Origin: Pseudomonas fluorescens
GTDB lineage: Bacteria; Pseudomonadota; Gammaproteobacteria; Pseudomonadales; Pseudomonadaceae
Direction of reading: 5' to 3'
DNA: 64,000 nt
Assembly: GCF_000967965.1 (NCBI RefSeq)
Contig: NZ_LACC01000012.1
Location: 268,751 to 332,750 of the forward strand
A model generated the notes under the pieces. The model was not told the DNA's origin and did not search any database. It saw only the letters and a program-made list of their open reading frames with translations. This document shows positions 34,660-44,418 of the stretch, piece by piece; within the stretch, counting starts at the first letter, position 1, and each line of letters starts with the position of its first letter. The position numbers were made by a program, and so were the translations under genes.

Positions 34660-36042
34660 TCAAGATGAAGATGAGGCCGATTCAGTTTGCCGGGTGAAGC
34701 GCGAAAGCAGCACACGATCCAGCACCCACACCACCACCAGCGAAGCGCCCACCAACGGGAAGGCCACCGCCAGCGCGAACATGATCACCATCGCGGTTTT
34801 CCATTTCGGCAGGTCGTGGCGCAGCGGCGGCACACCGAGTTTTCCCTGCGGGCGGCGCTTCCACCAGATCACCACGCCGCTGACCGCGCTGAGCAAAATC
34901 ATCAGGCATATCAGCAACACCACGATCTGATTGAACACGCCGAACATCTTACCTTCGTGCAGCATCACACCGATTTCCGTGGCTCGGGCGACGGTGCCGT
35001 ACTGCTCGAAACGTACATCGGCCAGGACCTTGCCGGTGTACTGATCGATGTGCAGCGTGGCGTCATTGCGCGGGTCATCGGCGAACACGGCGATGGTGAA
35101 CACGCCGGTTGCAGTGGTCGGCAGGGTGATGCTGTAACCCGGTTCGACCTTGCGTTCGCTGGCGATGTTTTGTACGTCTTGCAGGCGGATGGTCGGCGAG
35201 GCCGGACCGGCCGCTGCGGCGTCGTGGGCCATGTGCTCGGCATGGTCGCCGGACATCGGCATCGGCGTGTTTTCCATGGCCCACGGCACGGTCTGGCGGG
35301 TGGCGGTGTTGAGGCTGCGCGCCTCGACGTCGGACTTCGGCACGTCATCCCACATGGCAGCCGGGAACACGTTCCACACTTCGGCGTACTGTTTGCCCCA
35401 GAAGCCGGTCCAGGTCATGCCGCTGAGCAGCATCACCAGCAGCAGGGACGCGCCCCAAAAGCCGGTGACCGCGTGCAGGTCGCGCCACAATACGCGACCC
35501 CGACTGTTCAAACGTGGCCATAAAATGCCGGCGGCCTGCCCGCGCGGCCACCACAGGAAAATGCCCGACACCACCAGCACCACGCCCCAACCGGCGGCCA
35601 GTTCGATCAGTCGATCACCAACGGTGCCGATCATCAGCTCGCCGTGAATCGACCGGGCAATGGCTTGCAGGTTCTTCTTGGCGTCTTGCTCACCGAGGAT
35701 GTCGCCGTGGTACGGATCGACGAAAACGTTCAGCTCCTTGCCGCCATTGAGCACGACAAACTGCGCGCTGCGTTCGGCGTTGACCGGTGGCAGGTACTGC
35801 TTGATCGTGGCTTGTGGGTACGCGTCTTTCACGCGCTTGAGCAGGTCGTCGGCCGGGACCGTGTGATGACCGGCCGGGACGTTGAGCAGGCTGCTGTACA
35901 TCAGCGAGTCAAGTTGCGGTTTGAACAGATAGATGGTGCCGGTCAGGGCCAGCATCACCATGAATGGCGCAACGAATAATCCTGCATAGAAATGCCAGCG
36001 CCAGGCCAGGTTGTAGAAATTCACTTTGGGCTGTTTCATCAC
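34660..36042 (-). CDS. PepSY-associated transmembrane protein
   Basis: 460 residues with four main membrane segments: about 16-38 (FYAGLFVAPFMVMLALTG), near 165, near 200, and a C-terminal pair (IVVLLICLMILLSAVSGVV and VIMFALAVAFPLVGASLVV). Two PepSY-type periplasmic parts lie between. Similar proteins accompany TonB receptors and are proposed to reduce the imported metal complex at the inner membrane. The periplasmic loop near 260-275 is rich in Met and His. It lies downstream of the copper receptor, separated by a REP pair. Confidence 0.88.
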   Translation of the reverse strand: MMKQPKVNFYNLAWRWHFYAGLFVAPFMVMLALTGTIYLFKPQLDSLMYSSLLNVPAGHHTVPADDLLKRVKDAYPQATIKQYLPPVNAERSAQFVVLNGGKELNVFVDPYHGDILGEQDAKKNLQAIARSIHGELMIGTVGDRLIELAAGWGVVLVVSGIFLWWPRGQAAGILWPRLNSRGRVLWRDLHAVTGFWGASLLLVMLLSGMTWTGFWGKQYAEVWNVFPAAMWDDVPKSDVEARSLNTATRQTVPWAMENTPMPMSGDHAEHMAHDAAAAGPASPTIRLQDVQNIASERKVEPGYSITLPTTATGVFTIAVFADDPRNDATLHIDQYTGKVLADVRFEQYGTVARATEIGVMLHEGKMFGVFNQIVVLLICLMILLSAVSGVVIWWKRRPQGKLGVPPLRHDLPKWKTAMVIMFALAVAFPLVGASLVVVWVLDRVLLSRFTRQTESASSSS

Positions 36043-36099
36043 GTGTGCTCCGCTAGGCTGGATCTTTTAGTTGTTTGTTTTGCGGTTGCTGCGCAACCG

Positions 36100-36145
36100 A
36101 TCGCGGGCAGGCTCGCTCCCCTGTAGGAGCGAGCTTGCTCGCGAA
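36100..36145. repeat. Compact REP pair
   Basis: tcgcgggcaggctcgctccc and gtaggagcgagcttgctcgcga lie back to back with almost no spacer, forming one hairpin between the receptor stop and the PepSY start. Confidence 0.85.
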
Positions 36146-36149
36146 GCTT

Positions 36150-38267
36150 TTAGAAACTCATGTCCACCTTGGTCCAGAGCGTTCGCCCCGGTTCCTTGAT
36201 GGCTTGCGGGTCATTGGCCGGGTAGCCGAAACCGGCGTTGCCGGCCAGGTTCAAGTGCTCGGCGTAAGCCTTGCCGAACAGGTTGTCGACGCCGCTGCTG
36301 ACCTTCCAGTTGCTGTTGATCCGATAGGCACCATTGAGGGAGAACACGCCGAAGCCCGGCGTCTTGCCGAAATCCTTGCCGACCACGTTGCCCTTGTTCT
36401 GGTCGATGCGGTTTTGCGCGGCGACCACTCTCCACAGTGCGCCGGCGCTCCAGTTATCTTCGCTGTAGGTCAGACCGAAACGGGCATCCAGCGGCGGCAT
36501 TTGCGGCAATGCACTGCCATCGCTGCTGTTCTTGCCCCAGGCGTAGGCCAGGGTCGCGTCGGCTTTCCAGTTGTCAGTGAGGTTGTAGGCGGCGCCCAGT
36601 TCGCCGCCCATGATTCGCGCGTCGATGTTTTCGGCTTGCGAGGTCGTACCCATCATCGTCGGGGTGTAGTTGAACAGGATGTAATCGCGCACCTGCCCGA
36701 CGTAAGCCGAGGCCCAGGCTTCGAGGTCTTCGGTCTTGTATTGCAGGCCGAAATCGAGCTGGGTGGTTTTTTCCGGCTTGATCGAATCGAAGGCATTCAC
36801 CGAACCGGCGGGGCCGGACTTGGGTGAAAACAGCTCCCAGTAATCCGGGAATCGCTGGGTGTGACCGAGGCCGGCATACAAGGTGGTCGGGCTGTCGGCC
36901 AGGTCATGCTCGTAGCGGATGAAACCGCTCGGCAGGGTATCGGCGCGGGTGTCGTCGGCGGTCGGATTCGGGCGGGTCATCATGCCCGAGCCGATGGTCT
37001 GCCGATAATCCTTGGCCGAGGCGCGGTCCAGGCGTGCGCCACTGATCAGGCGGTCACGGTCGGCGGCGTACCAGGTCAGTTCGCCGAACACACCGTAGTT
37101 ATGGAAGTCGGCATCCTTGGTGTACGGCAGGTCCTTGTAAGTGTCGACACCCATGGCGCCGCGCTGGCGATGCTCGTTGGTCTGCGCATCGATGCCGCTG
37201 ATCAGCTGCACATCAGCCCAGCGCCAGGTGGCCTTGACCCGGGCGCCGAGGGTGCGGCGGTCGACGTTGGAGGCCATGGGACCGGCCATCATCCCGGTGC
37301 CGGATGGCGTGCGCAGGGTGTAGTTGTCCATCACGTGGTCGGCGTAGTTGTAGTAGACCTGCGCCTCGACCTTATCCAGCACCTCGCCGATGTTGGACTG
37401 TTCGAAGCGCAGGCCGAGGCTTTCGCGCAGGAACTGCGAACCGTCCATGCCGCGCCCGGCGTAGCGGGCTTCACCATCGCCACGGCCGGCGGTCAGTTCC
37501 AGCAAGGTGTCGGTATTCGGCGTCCAGCCGACGGCCACGTCACCGTTCCATTTGTCATAGCGCGACGCCACGGTGTCGTTGTTGCCGTCCTGGTAGTCGT
37601 CGGAGTGCGCGGTGTTGCCGATGACCCGCACATAACCCGATTGTCCACCGGCTGCGGCATCCACCAGTTTGTCGAAGCGACCGTAGGAACCAGCCAGCAC
37701 GCTGGCGTTGACCCGTGTGCCGAGTTCACCGAAGTGCTCCGGCTCACGGTCGAACAGAATGGTCCCGGCCGAAGAACCCGGTCCCCACAGCACGGTTTGC
37801 GGGCCTTTGATCACGGTGAGCTTGTCGTAGGTTTCCGGCGAGATGTAGGAGGTCGGTGCATCCATCCGGCCCGGGCAAGCGCCGAGCATCATGCTGCCGT
37901 TGGTGAGGATGTTCAGGCGCGAACCGAACATGCCGCGCAGCACCGGATCGCCATTGGTGCCGCCATTGCGCACCATGGCGAAGCCCGGAATGGTCTTCAG
38001 GTAATCGGCACCGTCACTGGCCGGCACGGGTTGGCGCGGGTCCTTGGGGTTTGTGACGATGGTCAAGGGCGAACTGGGTGCAACGGCGGTAATCACCGTC
38101 GGGCTCAGTTCTTCAGTGTGACCGGCATGGTCATCGGCCAGTGCAGAAGGCGCCAGCAAAGCACCGCACAGGATCGCGGTGGCGTACCTGAAACGAATGC
38201 CGGATTCGTTCAGGGCAATAGAGGCTTGGGCAGGGCTCAAGCACGGGACAGCGGAAAACCTGGACAT
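36150..38267 (-). CDS. oprC: TonB-dependent copper receptor (OprC type)
   Basis: 705 residues from the ATG at 38267; the ATG at 38279 lacks a ribosome-binding site. A long signal region precedes the mature N-terminus near A-D-D-H-A-G-H. The plug domain contains G-A-C-P-G-R-M-D, the C-x(3)-M motif associated with copper in P. aeruginosa OprC. The barrel ends in the expected aromatic residue (K-V-D-M-S-F). It would bring copper across the outer membrane with TonB energy. It follows DUF2946 and PCuAC genes on the same strand. Confidence 0.92.
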   Translation of the reverse strand: MSRFSAVPCLSPAQASIALNESGIRFRYATAILCGALLAPSALADDHAGHTEELSPTVITAVAPSSPLTIVTNPKDPRQPVPASDGADYLKTIPGFAMVRNGGTNGDPVLRGMFGSRLNILTNGSMMLGACPGRMDAPTSYISPETYDKLTVIKGPQTVLWGPGSSAGTILFDREPEHFGELGTRVNASVLAGSYGRFDKLVDAAAGGQSGYVRVIGNTAHSDDYQDGNNDTVASRYDKWNGDVAVGWTPNTDTLLELTAGRGDGEARYAGRGMDGSQFLRESLGLRFEQSNIGEVLDKVEAQVYYNYADHVMDNYTLRTPSGTGMMAGPMASNVDRRTLGARVKATWRWADVQLISGIDAQTNEHRQRGAMGVDTYKDLPYTKDADFHNYGVFGELTWYAADRDRLISGARLDRASAKDYRQTIGSGMMTRPNPTADDTRADTLPSGFIRYEHDLADSPTTLYAGLGHTQRFPDYWELFSPKSGPAGSVNAFDSIKPEKTTQLDFGLQYKTEDLEAWASAYVGQVRDYILFNYTPTMMGTTSQAENIDARIMGGELGAAYNLTDNWKADATLAYAWGKNSSDGSALPQMPPLDARFGLTYSEDNWSAGALWRVVAAQNRIDQNKGNVVGKDFGKTPGFGVFSLNGAYRINSNWKVSSGVDNLFGKAYAEHLNLAGNAGFGYPANDPQAIKEPGRTLWTKVDMSF

Positions 38268-38375
38268 GACAATTTCCATCGAACAGTCGTAAACGACACG
38301 GCCGGCAGCCAGCGCAATCCCTGTGGAATTGAGCGTTGGTTGTCTTGCGGACCGTGTGAAATCAGAAGTAAGTGT

Positions 38376-38831
38376 TTACGCGACGACGGGCGGGGCGCGG
38401 GTGCGGGCGCCGGGGAAGAAGGTTTGCCGGGCATGGCCCAGGCGTGGGGAGGGGGTGGTGAAGGTGTTGACGGACGGGATGACGAAGTTGGCGAAAGACA
38501 CGCCACCGGTCAGCGCCGGGCAATTGAACAGCAGGCTGCAATAGCCGCACTTTTCCCACAGCACATGGTGCCCCGGGGCTGGCGGGCAATGCTCTGCGGT
38601 GGCTTGCGTGGAATGGTCGGCATGCTCCATCGCCGACATGTCCATCGGCATGTCCATGCTCATACCGGCAGGCATGCTCATCGACATGGCGCGCGAATCC
38701 ATCGGCATCGACTGAGAAATCAGCGGACCGATAAAGATCATCAGCATGGCGAACAGGCTGACCCAGCTGCCGCGTGTCAGGCTCAATGCCTGATTGCGTG
38801 ACCTGGATGACCTGGCGCTAAGCGGGCGCAT
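38376..38831 (-). CDS. DUF2946 protein, methionine-rich
   Basis: 151 residues. One N-terminal membrane segment (about 22-40) is followed by a run extremely rich in Met, Asp and His (residues ~42-75), as in copper-binding proteins. Then comes a C-G-Y-C-S-L-L motif, typical of DUF2946. It sits between the PCuAC gene and the receptor. A copper-handling role in the periplasm is inferred from composition and context. Confidence 0.82.
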   Translation of the reverse strand: MRPLSARSSRSRNQALSLTRGSWVSLFAMLMIFIGPLISQSMPMDSRAMSMSMPAGMSMDMPMDMSAMEHADHSTQATAEHCPPAPGHHVLWEKCGYCSLLFNCPALTGGVSFANFVIPSVNTFTTPSPRLGHARQTFFPGARTRAPPVVA

Positions 38832-38852
38832 GGGCGTTTTCAGTTCAGGCGA

Positions 38853-39332
38853 TTACGGCTTGTGCACGTGCGCTTGCATGGCGTCCTGCGCCTGCTTCTG
38901 CACCGCGACTTCGACCGTCACGTCACCAGACTTCTCGAAGTGCAGCGTCATGGGGAAGCGCTTGCCATCAACTAGCAGGCTGCGGTCCTTGAGGCCCAGC
39001 AACATCACGTGATAGGCCATGGGGGCGAAAGTAACCTCGCCACCGGCGGGCACTTCCACGCTCGGTACGTGCTGCATTTTCATCATGTCGCCTTGCATCA
39101 CGTGCTCATGCAATTGCGCTTCGCCCGCAATGGGGGTGTCGACGCTGAGCAGGCGGTCGGCGGTCTTGCCTTGATTGTTGATCACGAAATACGCCGCAAC
39201 GGTGGGTGCATTGGGCGGCAACTCCTGGGACCACGGATGAGCGATTTCCAGTGTGCCGACCTTGTATTCGTGGGCATTGGCAAAGCACGCAGGCAGCAGC
39301 AACGCAGCCAGAACGATGAGTTTGTTCAACAT
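38853..39332 (-). CDS. PCuAC-type periplasmic copper chaperone
   Basis: 159 residues with a signal peptide (about 1-20, ending A-N-A-H). The Cu(I) motif H-x-x-M...M...H-x-M is visible: H-E-H-V-M, then M-K-M-Q-H, then Y-H-V-M. Relatives deliver copper to cytochrome oxidase or buffer it. The C-terminal tail contains further His residues (A-H-V-H-K-P). Confidence 0.93.
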   Translation of the reverse strand: MLNKLIVLAALLLPACFANAHEYKVGTLEIAHPWSQELPPNAPTVAAYFVINNQGKTADRLLSVDTPIAGEAQLHEHVMQGDMMKMQHVPSVEVPAGGEVTFAPMAYHVMLLGLKDRSLLVDGKRFPMTLHFEKSGDVTVEVAVQKQAQDAMQAHVHKP

Positions 39333-39380
39333 GGCAGTTCTCCGGAACGATTTAAAAACGCAGTCAATTGCGAGAAAAAA

Positions 39381-39779
39381 TCACACCAGAGGGGACGCGC
39401 GGGGGTTGAGACTCGGCCATTGCTGGCGCGGTGAGGGGCTTTCGAGCGAGGTGGCGGGCAGGCTTCGGTTGGATTCGAAGTGCGCGAAATACAGCTGTGG
39501 CGAATGTCCCGGCAACGCCACCAATGGCGCAGAACCCGAGCAGCACCAGCAATGCTGCATGTTGGAATGATCGTCGTTTTGCGGGGCTTTCTGTTCAAGG
39601 TCCCCGATGGAAATCGCCACCATACGGGTGCCGCTGGAACTGCAGAAACTGCCCCACAACAACTGTTCGGCTGGTGACTTCGCCGTTTGCGCCATCGCTC
39701 CGGACATCGGCATGGCGAGCATGTTGAACAGCACTGCGAAGCAGGCTATCCAGGCAATTGCGAGCCGTTGTCGGGACAT
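39381..39779 (-). CDS. DUF2946 protein
   Basis: 132 residues. An N-terminal membrane or signal segment (about 8-30) is followed by H-S-N-M-Q-H-C-W-C-C, a Cys/His/Met cluster typical of DUF2946. It is first of the copper genes on this strand and is likely co-transcribed with PCuAC 48 nt downstream. Confidence 0.8.
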   Translation of the reverse strand: MSRQRLAIAWIACFAVLFNMLAMPMSGAMAQTAKSPAEQLLWGSFCSSSGTRMVAISIGDLEQKAPQNDDHSNMQHCWCCSGSAPLVALPGHSPQLYFAHFESNRSLPATSLESPSPRQQWPSLNPRASPLV

Positions 39780-39889
39780 GGGACAAAATCCGTTTGGGTG
39801 GGCGATCAGGCGCGGGCTATTTAGCCTGATCAGGGCCGATAAGTAAAAAGACGGCGTGCGGTTTGGTGTCGCAGCACAAAGACGTCAGC

Positions 39890-40213
39890 TCAGTGCGCAC
39901 GTACCGCATGTACTTGTATTTCTACTCCAAGCGTAGCGCGAATTACGGCGAATATTGCAGCCAGGTTGTCCATGCTTGGGTTGCCTTTGGCGGACAACAT
40001 TCGATGGAGGCTTTTGCTGGGCTTTGCCGTTTCCTTTGCCAGTTCTTCAAAACCAACGGTGGCGTTGATGAGGTCGCGAAGGATGATCCGCGCCATTTCG
40101 GGTTCGCCGTTAAGAAACAGAGTAGCAGCCTCATCCAACAGTGCCTGGGCGAACTCGGGATCACGTTGGGCGCGCTCGGCAATGGTGTGTTTGTAGCTTC
40201 TGGTGAGCGCCAT
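39890..40213 (-). CDS. HigA-like antitoxin (addiction module antidote family)
   Basis: 107 residues with a helix-turn-helix DNA-binding domain (F-E-E-L-A-K-E-T, then S-K-S-L-H-R-M-L and N-L-A-A-I-F). The N-terminal A-L-L-D-E-A-A-x-L-F-L-N-G-E pattern marks the family of probable addiction-module antidotes. GGAG lies before the ATG, and 4 nt separate it from the toxin gene upstream. It should neutralise the toxin and repress the operon. Confidence 0.88.
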   Translation of the reverse strand: MALTRSYKHTIAERAQRDPEFAQALLDEAATLFLNGEPEMARIILRDLINATVGFEELAKETAKPSKSLHRMLSAKGNPSMDNLAAIFAVIRATLGVEIQVHAVRAH

Positions 40214-40217
40214 GACG

Positions 40218-40553
40218 TTATCTCCGGTGTCGTTCAGTCTTTTTTCGGGATCGAAACTCGGCTATCAGTACTTTCGCCTGCTTGATGTCAGTTTTTTGTG
40301 TGGACTTGTCACCGCCACCAAAAAGGATGATCAGGTGCTTCCCTTCTTGAACGAGATAGATTCTATAGCCCGGCCCCCAATTTATCCGGTACTCGCCGAG
40401 CCCGTCGAACCACTTGATGTTTGATGTGTTTCCTAACTCGAGGCGCAGCAACGCGGTGGATACCTTAAGCGCTGCTTGCGCATCCAAGCTGGAAAACCAG
40501 CGACCAAAGGGGCTGGTTTCGTTGTCCTGTACGTATTCTTCGAGTGTGATCAC
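40218..40553 (-). CDS. RelE/ParE-superfamily toxin
   Basis: About 111 residues if started at the GTG at 40553 (AGGG just upstream); a TTG at 40574 would add 7 residues. Motifs of the small RelE/ParE family that pairs with this antidote type are present: G-L-G-E-Y-R-I-N-W-G-P-G-Y-R-I-Y and I-I-L-F-G-G-G-D-K-S-T-Q. These are mRNA interferases or gyrase poisons. The toxin-first order is like higBA. It lies 57 nt beyond cobK. Confidence 0.86.
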   Translation of the reverse strand: MITLEEYVQDNETSPFGRWFSSLDAQAALKVSTALLRLELGNTSNIKWFDGLGEYRINWGPGYRIYLVQEGKHLIILFGGGDKSTQKTDIKQAKVLIAEFRSRKKTERHRR

Positions 40554-40609
40554 AGGCAGCCCTGACGGTAACAAATAGGTTACTTATCATGCAAGCCAAT
40601 GATCCTGAC

Positions 40610-41335
40610 CTAATGAGCGAAGACCGACAACGCGCCAAGTGTTTCCTCAGGCGTCAGGAACTCCCGATCAACCCCCGGCAACACCGGCCGCTTCAAAACA
40701 ATTACCGGTACCCCACGCTCACGTGCCACTTCCAGCTTCGGCTCGGTCGCCGTGCTGCCGCTGTTTTTGCTGATCAGCACGTCGATGTTTCGCCGTTCGA
40801 ACAACTCACGTTCATCGTCGATCAGGAAGGGCCCACGTGCGCCGATCACTTCGCAGCGCTCGTTGCCCGGATACACATCCAGTGCGCGCAGGGTCCAGAA
40901 TTGCTCCGCGGGAATTTCGTCCAGGTGTTGCAGGGGCTCGCGGCCGAGGGTGAACAGCGGTCGACGGAAGGGCTTCAGGGCGTCGATCAGTTCGGCCCAA
41001 TCGCGGACTTCCCGCCAGTCATCACCCGCCTGGGCTTGCCAGGCCGGACGGCGCAGCGCCCAGCAGGGGATGCCGCTCAAGCGCGCGGCAGTCGCGGCGT
41101 TCTGGCTGATGCGGGCGGCGTAGGGGTGAGTAGCGTCGAGCAGCAGATCGATGCCTTCATCGTCAATGAATTGCGCCAGGCCTTCGGCACCGCCGTAGCC
41201 GCCGACGCGCACCTGGCATTGCAGATCGGTCGGCACCCGACCGATACCGGCCAGGCTGTAGATATGCTGCGGTCCCAGCGTGCGGGCAATGGCCATGGCC
41301 TCGGTCACGCCGCCGAGCAGCAGGATGCGCTTCAT
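40610..41335 (-). CDS. cobK: Precorrin-6A reductase
   Basis: 241 residues. The Rossmann-like start ([16 protein letters not shown]), D-A-T-H-P-Y-A and I-S-K-N-S-G-S are CobK hallmarks. It reduces precorrin-6A with NADPH to precorrin-6B in the cytoplasm. It overlaps cbiD by 4 nt and is last of cobL-cbiD-cobK. Confidence 0.95.
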   Translation of the reverse strand: MKRILLLGGVTEAMAIARTLGPQHIYSLAGIGRVPTDLQCQVRVGGYGGAEGLAQFIDDEGIDLLLDATHPYAARISQNAATAARLSGIPCWALRRPAWQAQAGDDWREVRDWAELIDALKPFRRPLFTLGREPLQHLDEIPAEQFWTLRALDVYPGNERCEVIGARGPFLIDDERELFERRNIDVLISKNSGSTATEPKLEVARERGVPVIVLKRPVLPGVDREFLTPEETLGALSVFAH

Positions 41336-42429
41336 TGAAATACTCCCGCATGGCCAACGATCCCGCCCTGGCGATCGATGGCAAAGACTTCCACCTGAAC
41401 CTGTGCCGGCACCACGCTACGGGCAAAATCCAGAGCGTGCTGACAGACTGCATCACCCAGGGCGACCCCGGCCGCGGCGGCCATGGCCAGTGCCTGCTGG
41501 CTGGTGTTGGCCTCGCGGATATTCTGCTGCAACGCCGCATCGGCGCCGACCTGCGCCGCCCATAGCGCCAGTTGCGGCAGGTCGATACTCGAATGACGAC
41601 TGTGCAAATCCATGTGCCCGGCCGCCAGTTTGCTGATCTTGCCGAAACCGCCGCACAGGCTGAGTTTATCCACCGGTACTTTGCGCAGGTGCTTGAGCAC
41701 GGCACCAACGAAGTCTCCCATTTCGATCAGGGCGATTTCCGGCAGGTTGTAGACCCGGCGCATGGTGTCTTCGCTGGCGTTGCCGGTGCAGGCGGCGATG
41801 TGCAGGTAACCGTTGGTTTTCGCCACGTCGATACCCTGGTGGATCGAGGCGATGTAGGCCGCACAGGAAAACGGCCGGACGATGCCACTGGTGCCGAGGA
41901 TCGACAGGCCGCCAAGAATGCCCAGGCGCGGGTTCATGGTCTTCAGTGCCAGTGCCTCGCCGTTCTCGACATTGACCGTGACCTCGAAACCACCGCTGTA
42001 GCCGAGTTCGTCGGCCAGTCGGGCCAGGTGTTCGCTGATCATTTTGCGCGGCACCGGGTTGATTGCGGGCTCGCCGACACCCAGCACCAGCCCGGGCCGG
42101 GTCACGGTACCGACGCCGCAACCGGCCTTGAAGCGCGTCCCCGGTTCGGCGCTCAGGCGCACCTGGGAGTAGAGCAGGGCTCCGTGGGTCACGTCCGGAT
42201 CGTCACCGGCGTCCTTGAGGGTTCCCGCTTCGGCGCCGTCCTCTGTGAGGCGGCAAAACTCCAGACGCATCTGTACCTGTTTGCCCTTGGGCAACACGAT
42301 TTCCACCGCATCGGTCGATGTTCCATCCAGCAGCAGACGCGCGGCGGCGAGGCTGGTGGCCGTGGCGCAACTGCCGGTGGTCAGGCCACTGCGCAGGGGG
42401 GCAGGTTGTTCGGCGGTTTCGTCACGCAT
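41332..42429 (-). CDS. cbiD: Cobalt-precorrin-5B (C1)-methyltransferase CbiD
   Basis: 365 residues. The N-terminal [13 protein letters not shown] and the middle [10 protein letters not shown] are typical. CbiD is usually named for the anaerobic route, but in Pseudomonas it occurs with aerobic cob genes in place of CobF, methylating C1 with S-adenosylmethionine. It overlaps cobL by 8 nt and cobK by 4 nt. Confidence 0.95.
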   Translation of the reverse strand: MRDETAEQPAPLRSGLTTGSCATATSLAAARLLLDGTSTDAVEIVLPKGKQVQMRLEFCRLTEDGAEAGTLKDAGDDPDVTHGALLYSQVRLSAEPGTRFKAGCGVGTVTRPGLVLGVGEPAINPVPRKMISEHLARLADELGYSGGFEVTVNVENGEALALKTMNPRLGILGGLSILGTSGIVRPFSCAAYIASIHQGIDVAKTNGYLHIAACTGNASEDTMRRVYNLPEIALIEMGDFVGAVLKHLRKVPVDKLSLCGGFGKISKLAAGHMDLHSRHSSIDLPQLALWAAQVGADAALQQNIREANTSQQALAMAAAAGVALGDAVCQHALDFARSVVPAQVQVEVFAIDRQGGIVGHAGVFQ

Positions 42430-43633
42430 CGAAGGGTTTCGTCACTTCCAGCAAGGTAATCGGCAAGGCCTGGCGCCAGGTGTCGAAGTCGCCCAGCGGT
42501 TGTGCTTGCGCGATATGAATTCGCGTCAGCTCCCCACCGTGTTGCTCGCGCCAGGCCATCAGGGTCATTTCACTTTGCAGGGTGACTGCGTTGGCGATCA
42601 GCCGGCCACCGGGTTTGAGTTCGGCCCAGCAGGTATCGAGCACGCCCTCGCGGGTGACACCGCCGCCGATGAAAATCGCATCCGGCCGCTCGAGTCCCGC
42701 CAATGCCTGCGGCGCGCTGCCGCGAACCAGCTGCAGGCCGGGTACGCCAAGGGCATCGCTGTTGTGTTCGATCAACGCTTGCCGGCCCGCATCTGCCTCG
42801 ATGGCCAGTGCGCGGCAAGCGGGGTGGGCGCGCATCCATTCGATGCCGATCGAGCCGCTGCCGGCACCGACGTCCCACAACAGTTCGCCGGGGATCGGGG
42901 CCAGGCGCGCGAGGGTGATGGCGCGCACATCGCGTTTGGTCAGTTGGCCGTCGTGCTTGAAGGCGGAGTCCGGCAGGCCGGCCAGTCGCGACAGACGCAG
43001 CGTGTTTGGCTCGGCGATGCACTCGATGGCGACCAGGTTCAGGTCGGCGATCACAGGATCGCTCCAGTCATTGGCGATGCCGTCGATACGCCGCTCTGCT
43101 TCACCGCCCAAATGTTCGAGCACAGTCATCCGGCTCGGACCGAAACCACGTTCACGCAGCAGTGCGGCGATGGCGGCGGGGCTGCTGCCGTCGTTACTCA
43201 ACACCAGCAAGCGCACGCCACTGGACCATTGCGCATTGAGTGCGACGACGGGGCGGGCAACCACCGACAACGTGACCACTTCCTGCAACGGCCAACCCAT
43301 ACGCGCTGCGGCGAGCGAGCAGGAAGAGGGAGCGGGCAGAATAAGCATTTCATCGCTGGATAAATGTCGGGAGAGACTGGCACCCACCCCGAAAAACATC
43401 GGATCACCGCTGGCCAGGACGCAAACGGGTTCTCCCTGTTTCGTCAAAACCGGTTCAAGGGCAAAAGGACTGGGCCACAATTGCCGTACACCGCGGATGC
43501 AGGCTGGCAACAAGTCCAGCTGCCGTTGACCGCCAATGATCCGGGTAGCGTTCAGCAGAGCGTGTCGGGCATTTTTGCCAAGCCCCTTGAAGCCTTCTTC
43601 TCCAATGCCTACCACTGTCAGCCAGGGGGTCAT
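42422..43633 (-). CDS. cobL: Precorrin-6Y C5,15-methyltransferase (decarboxylating)
   Basis: 403 residues, with fused CbiE and CbiT parts. The N-terminal ~200 residues are a tetrapyrrole methylase ([11 protein letters not shown]). The C-terminal ~200 form a SAM-dependent methylase ([14 protein letters not shown]). It methylates C5 and C15 and decarboxylates the acetate at C12. It is first of the three-gene operon, with GAGGAA before the ATG. Confidence 0.96.
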   Translation of the reverse strand: MTPWLTVVGIGEEGFKGLGKNARHALLNATRIIGGQRQLDLLPACIRGVRQLWPSPFALEPVLTKQGEPVCVLASGDPMFFGVGASLSRHLSSDEMLILPAPSSCSLAAARMGWPLQEVVTLSVVARPVVALNAQWSSGVRLLVLSNDGSSPAAIAALLRERGFGPSRMTVLEHLGGEAERRIDGIANDWSDPVIADLNLVAIECIAEPNTLRLSRLAGLPDSAFKHDGQLTKRDVRAITLARLAPIPGELLWDVGAGSGSIGIEWMRAHPACRALAIEADAGRQALIEHNSDALGVPGLQLVRGSAPQALAGLERPDAIFIGGGVTREGVLDTCWAELKPGGRLIANAVTLQSEMTLMAWREQHGGELTRIHIAQAQPLGDFDTWRQALPITLLEVTKPFDA

Positions 43634-43770
43634 GCCGTTCCTCTTCTATCAATCGAAGCCAAATCATCACGCTGCCGGTCTGTGTCGACCTGGCGGTTGT
43701 GCATCATAGCGCGGTGTGGATTGAATTCGCCTGTCGCCAGTGTCTGTAAAGGTGGTCGGGGCTTATCCCG

Positions 43771-44418
43771 TTAATGGTTCTTTTTCAGGTCGAATCTCTT
43801 CATTATGATTTCGAGCCGCTTGCGTTCCATGAGCGGCCTTTTGCTTTCGAGTATGTTTTTGTCCAGTTTAAGATAAGCGCGTTGCTGGATGATTTTTGCA
43901 GCGTGGTCTTCCATGTTAAAAAATAGAAAGCCACTTTTTTTGATCGTGGTAACTAATTCAAGATTAAAGACTGCGATTTCAAGAAACCCCTTTGAATCGT
44001 AGCGTGTGGGTATTACTTGAAAGCGCTCTCCCAGGGAACTTTGTTGGTCCAGTGAATAAAGCGCCGGCTGGTTGGGTTTCAGTGCGTCGAGCGTGTCAAT
44101 CATGGCGTTCCCTTGCCGGCGATCCGGCATGGTTTGAGCGCTTTGCACCAGAAACTCGGCAATGCTTTTCGAAACAGAGTGTTGAGTGCGGGTGAAGATG
44201 GCATCCTGATAGACAGACCAGCCGAAGAAATTCAACGTCGTAACGTATTCATTCAGCCACGTTGTCGAGTCGGCGAAGCGACTGCCGACCATGTCAGCGG
44301 ACTGGGTGGCTATCTGTGTGCAATGGGTGAAGTCGTCGTAATCTTGCAGCGAAAGTTCTTCGGTGCACGAAATAAGATTGTGGGCAGTCAGTATTCCATT
44401 CGGTTTTTCAATGTTCAT
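43771..44418 (-). CDS. Uncharacterised protein, paralog C of a four-member family
   Basis: 215 residues, with AAGGA before the ATG. Family features are W54, G66-W67, S-S-L-G near 127-130 followed by I-P near 136-137, and the hydrophobic F-L-F-F-N (164-168). The end (S-K-R-P-L-M-E-R-K-R-L) is like B and D. The N-terminal ~50 residues are unique to C. There is no signal peptide. It lies between the divergent cobL and cobG genes, on the same strand as cobL, but is A/T-rich and unlike its cob neighbours. Function unknown. Confidence 0.7.
   Translation of the reverse strand: MNIEKPNGILTAHNLISCTEELSLQDYDDFTHCTQIATQSADMVGSRFADSTTWLNEYVTTLNFFGWSVYQDAIFTRTQHSVSKSIAEFLVQSAQTMPDRRQGNAMIDTLDALKPNQPALYSLDQQSSLGERFQVIPTRYDSKGFLEIAVFNLELVTTIKKSGFLFFNMEDHAAKIIQQRAYLKLDKNILESKRPLMERKRLEIIMKRFDLKKNH

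Noticed and set aside
36861..38801. 646-codon open frame opposite the copper receptor
   Set aside because: Sense frame is a complete TonB receptor; the opposite frame shows only G/C-driven openness.
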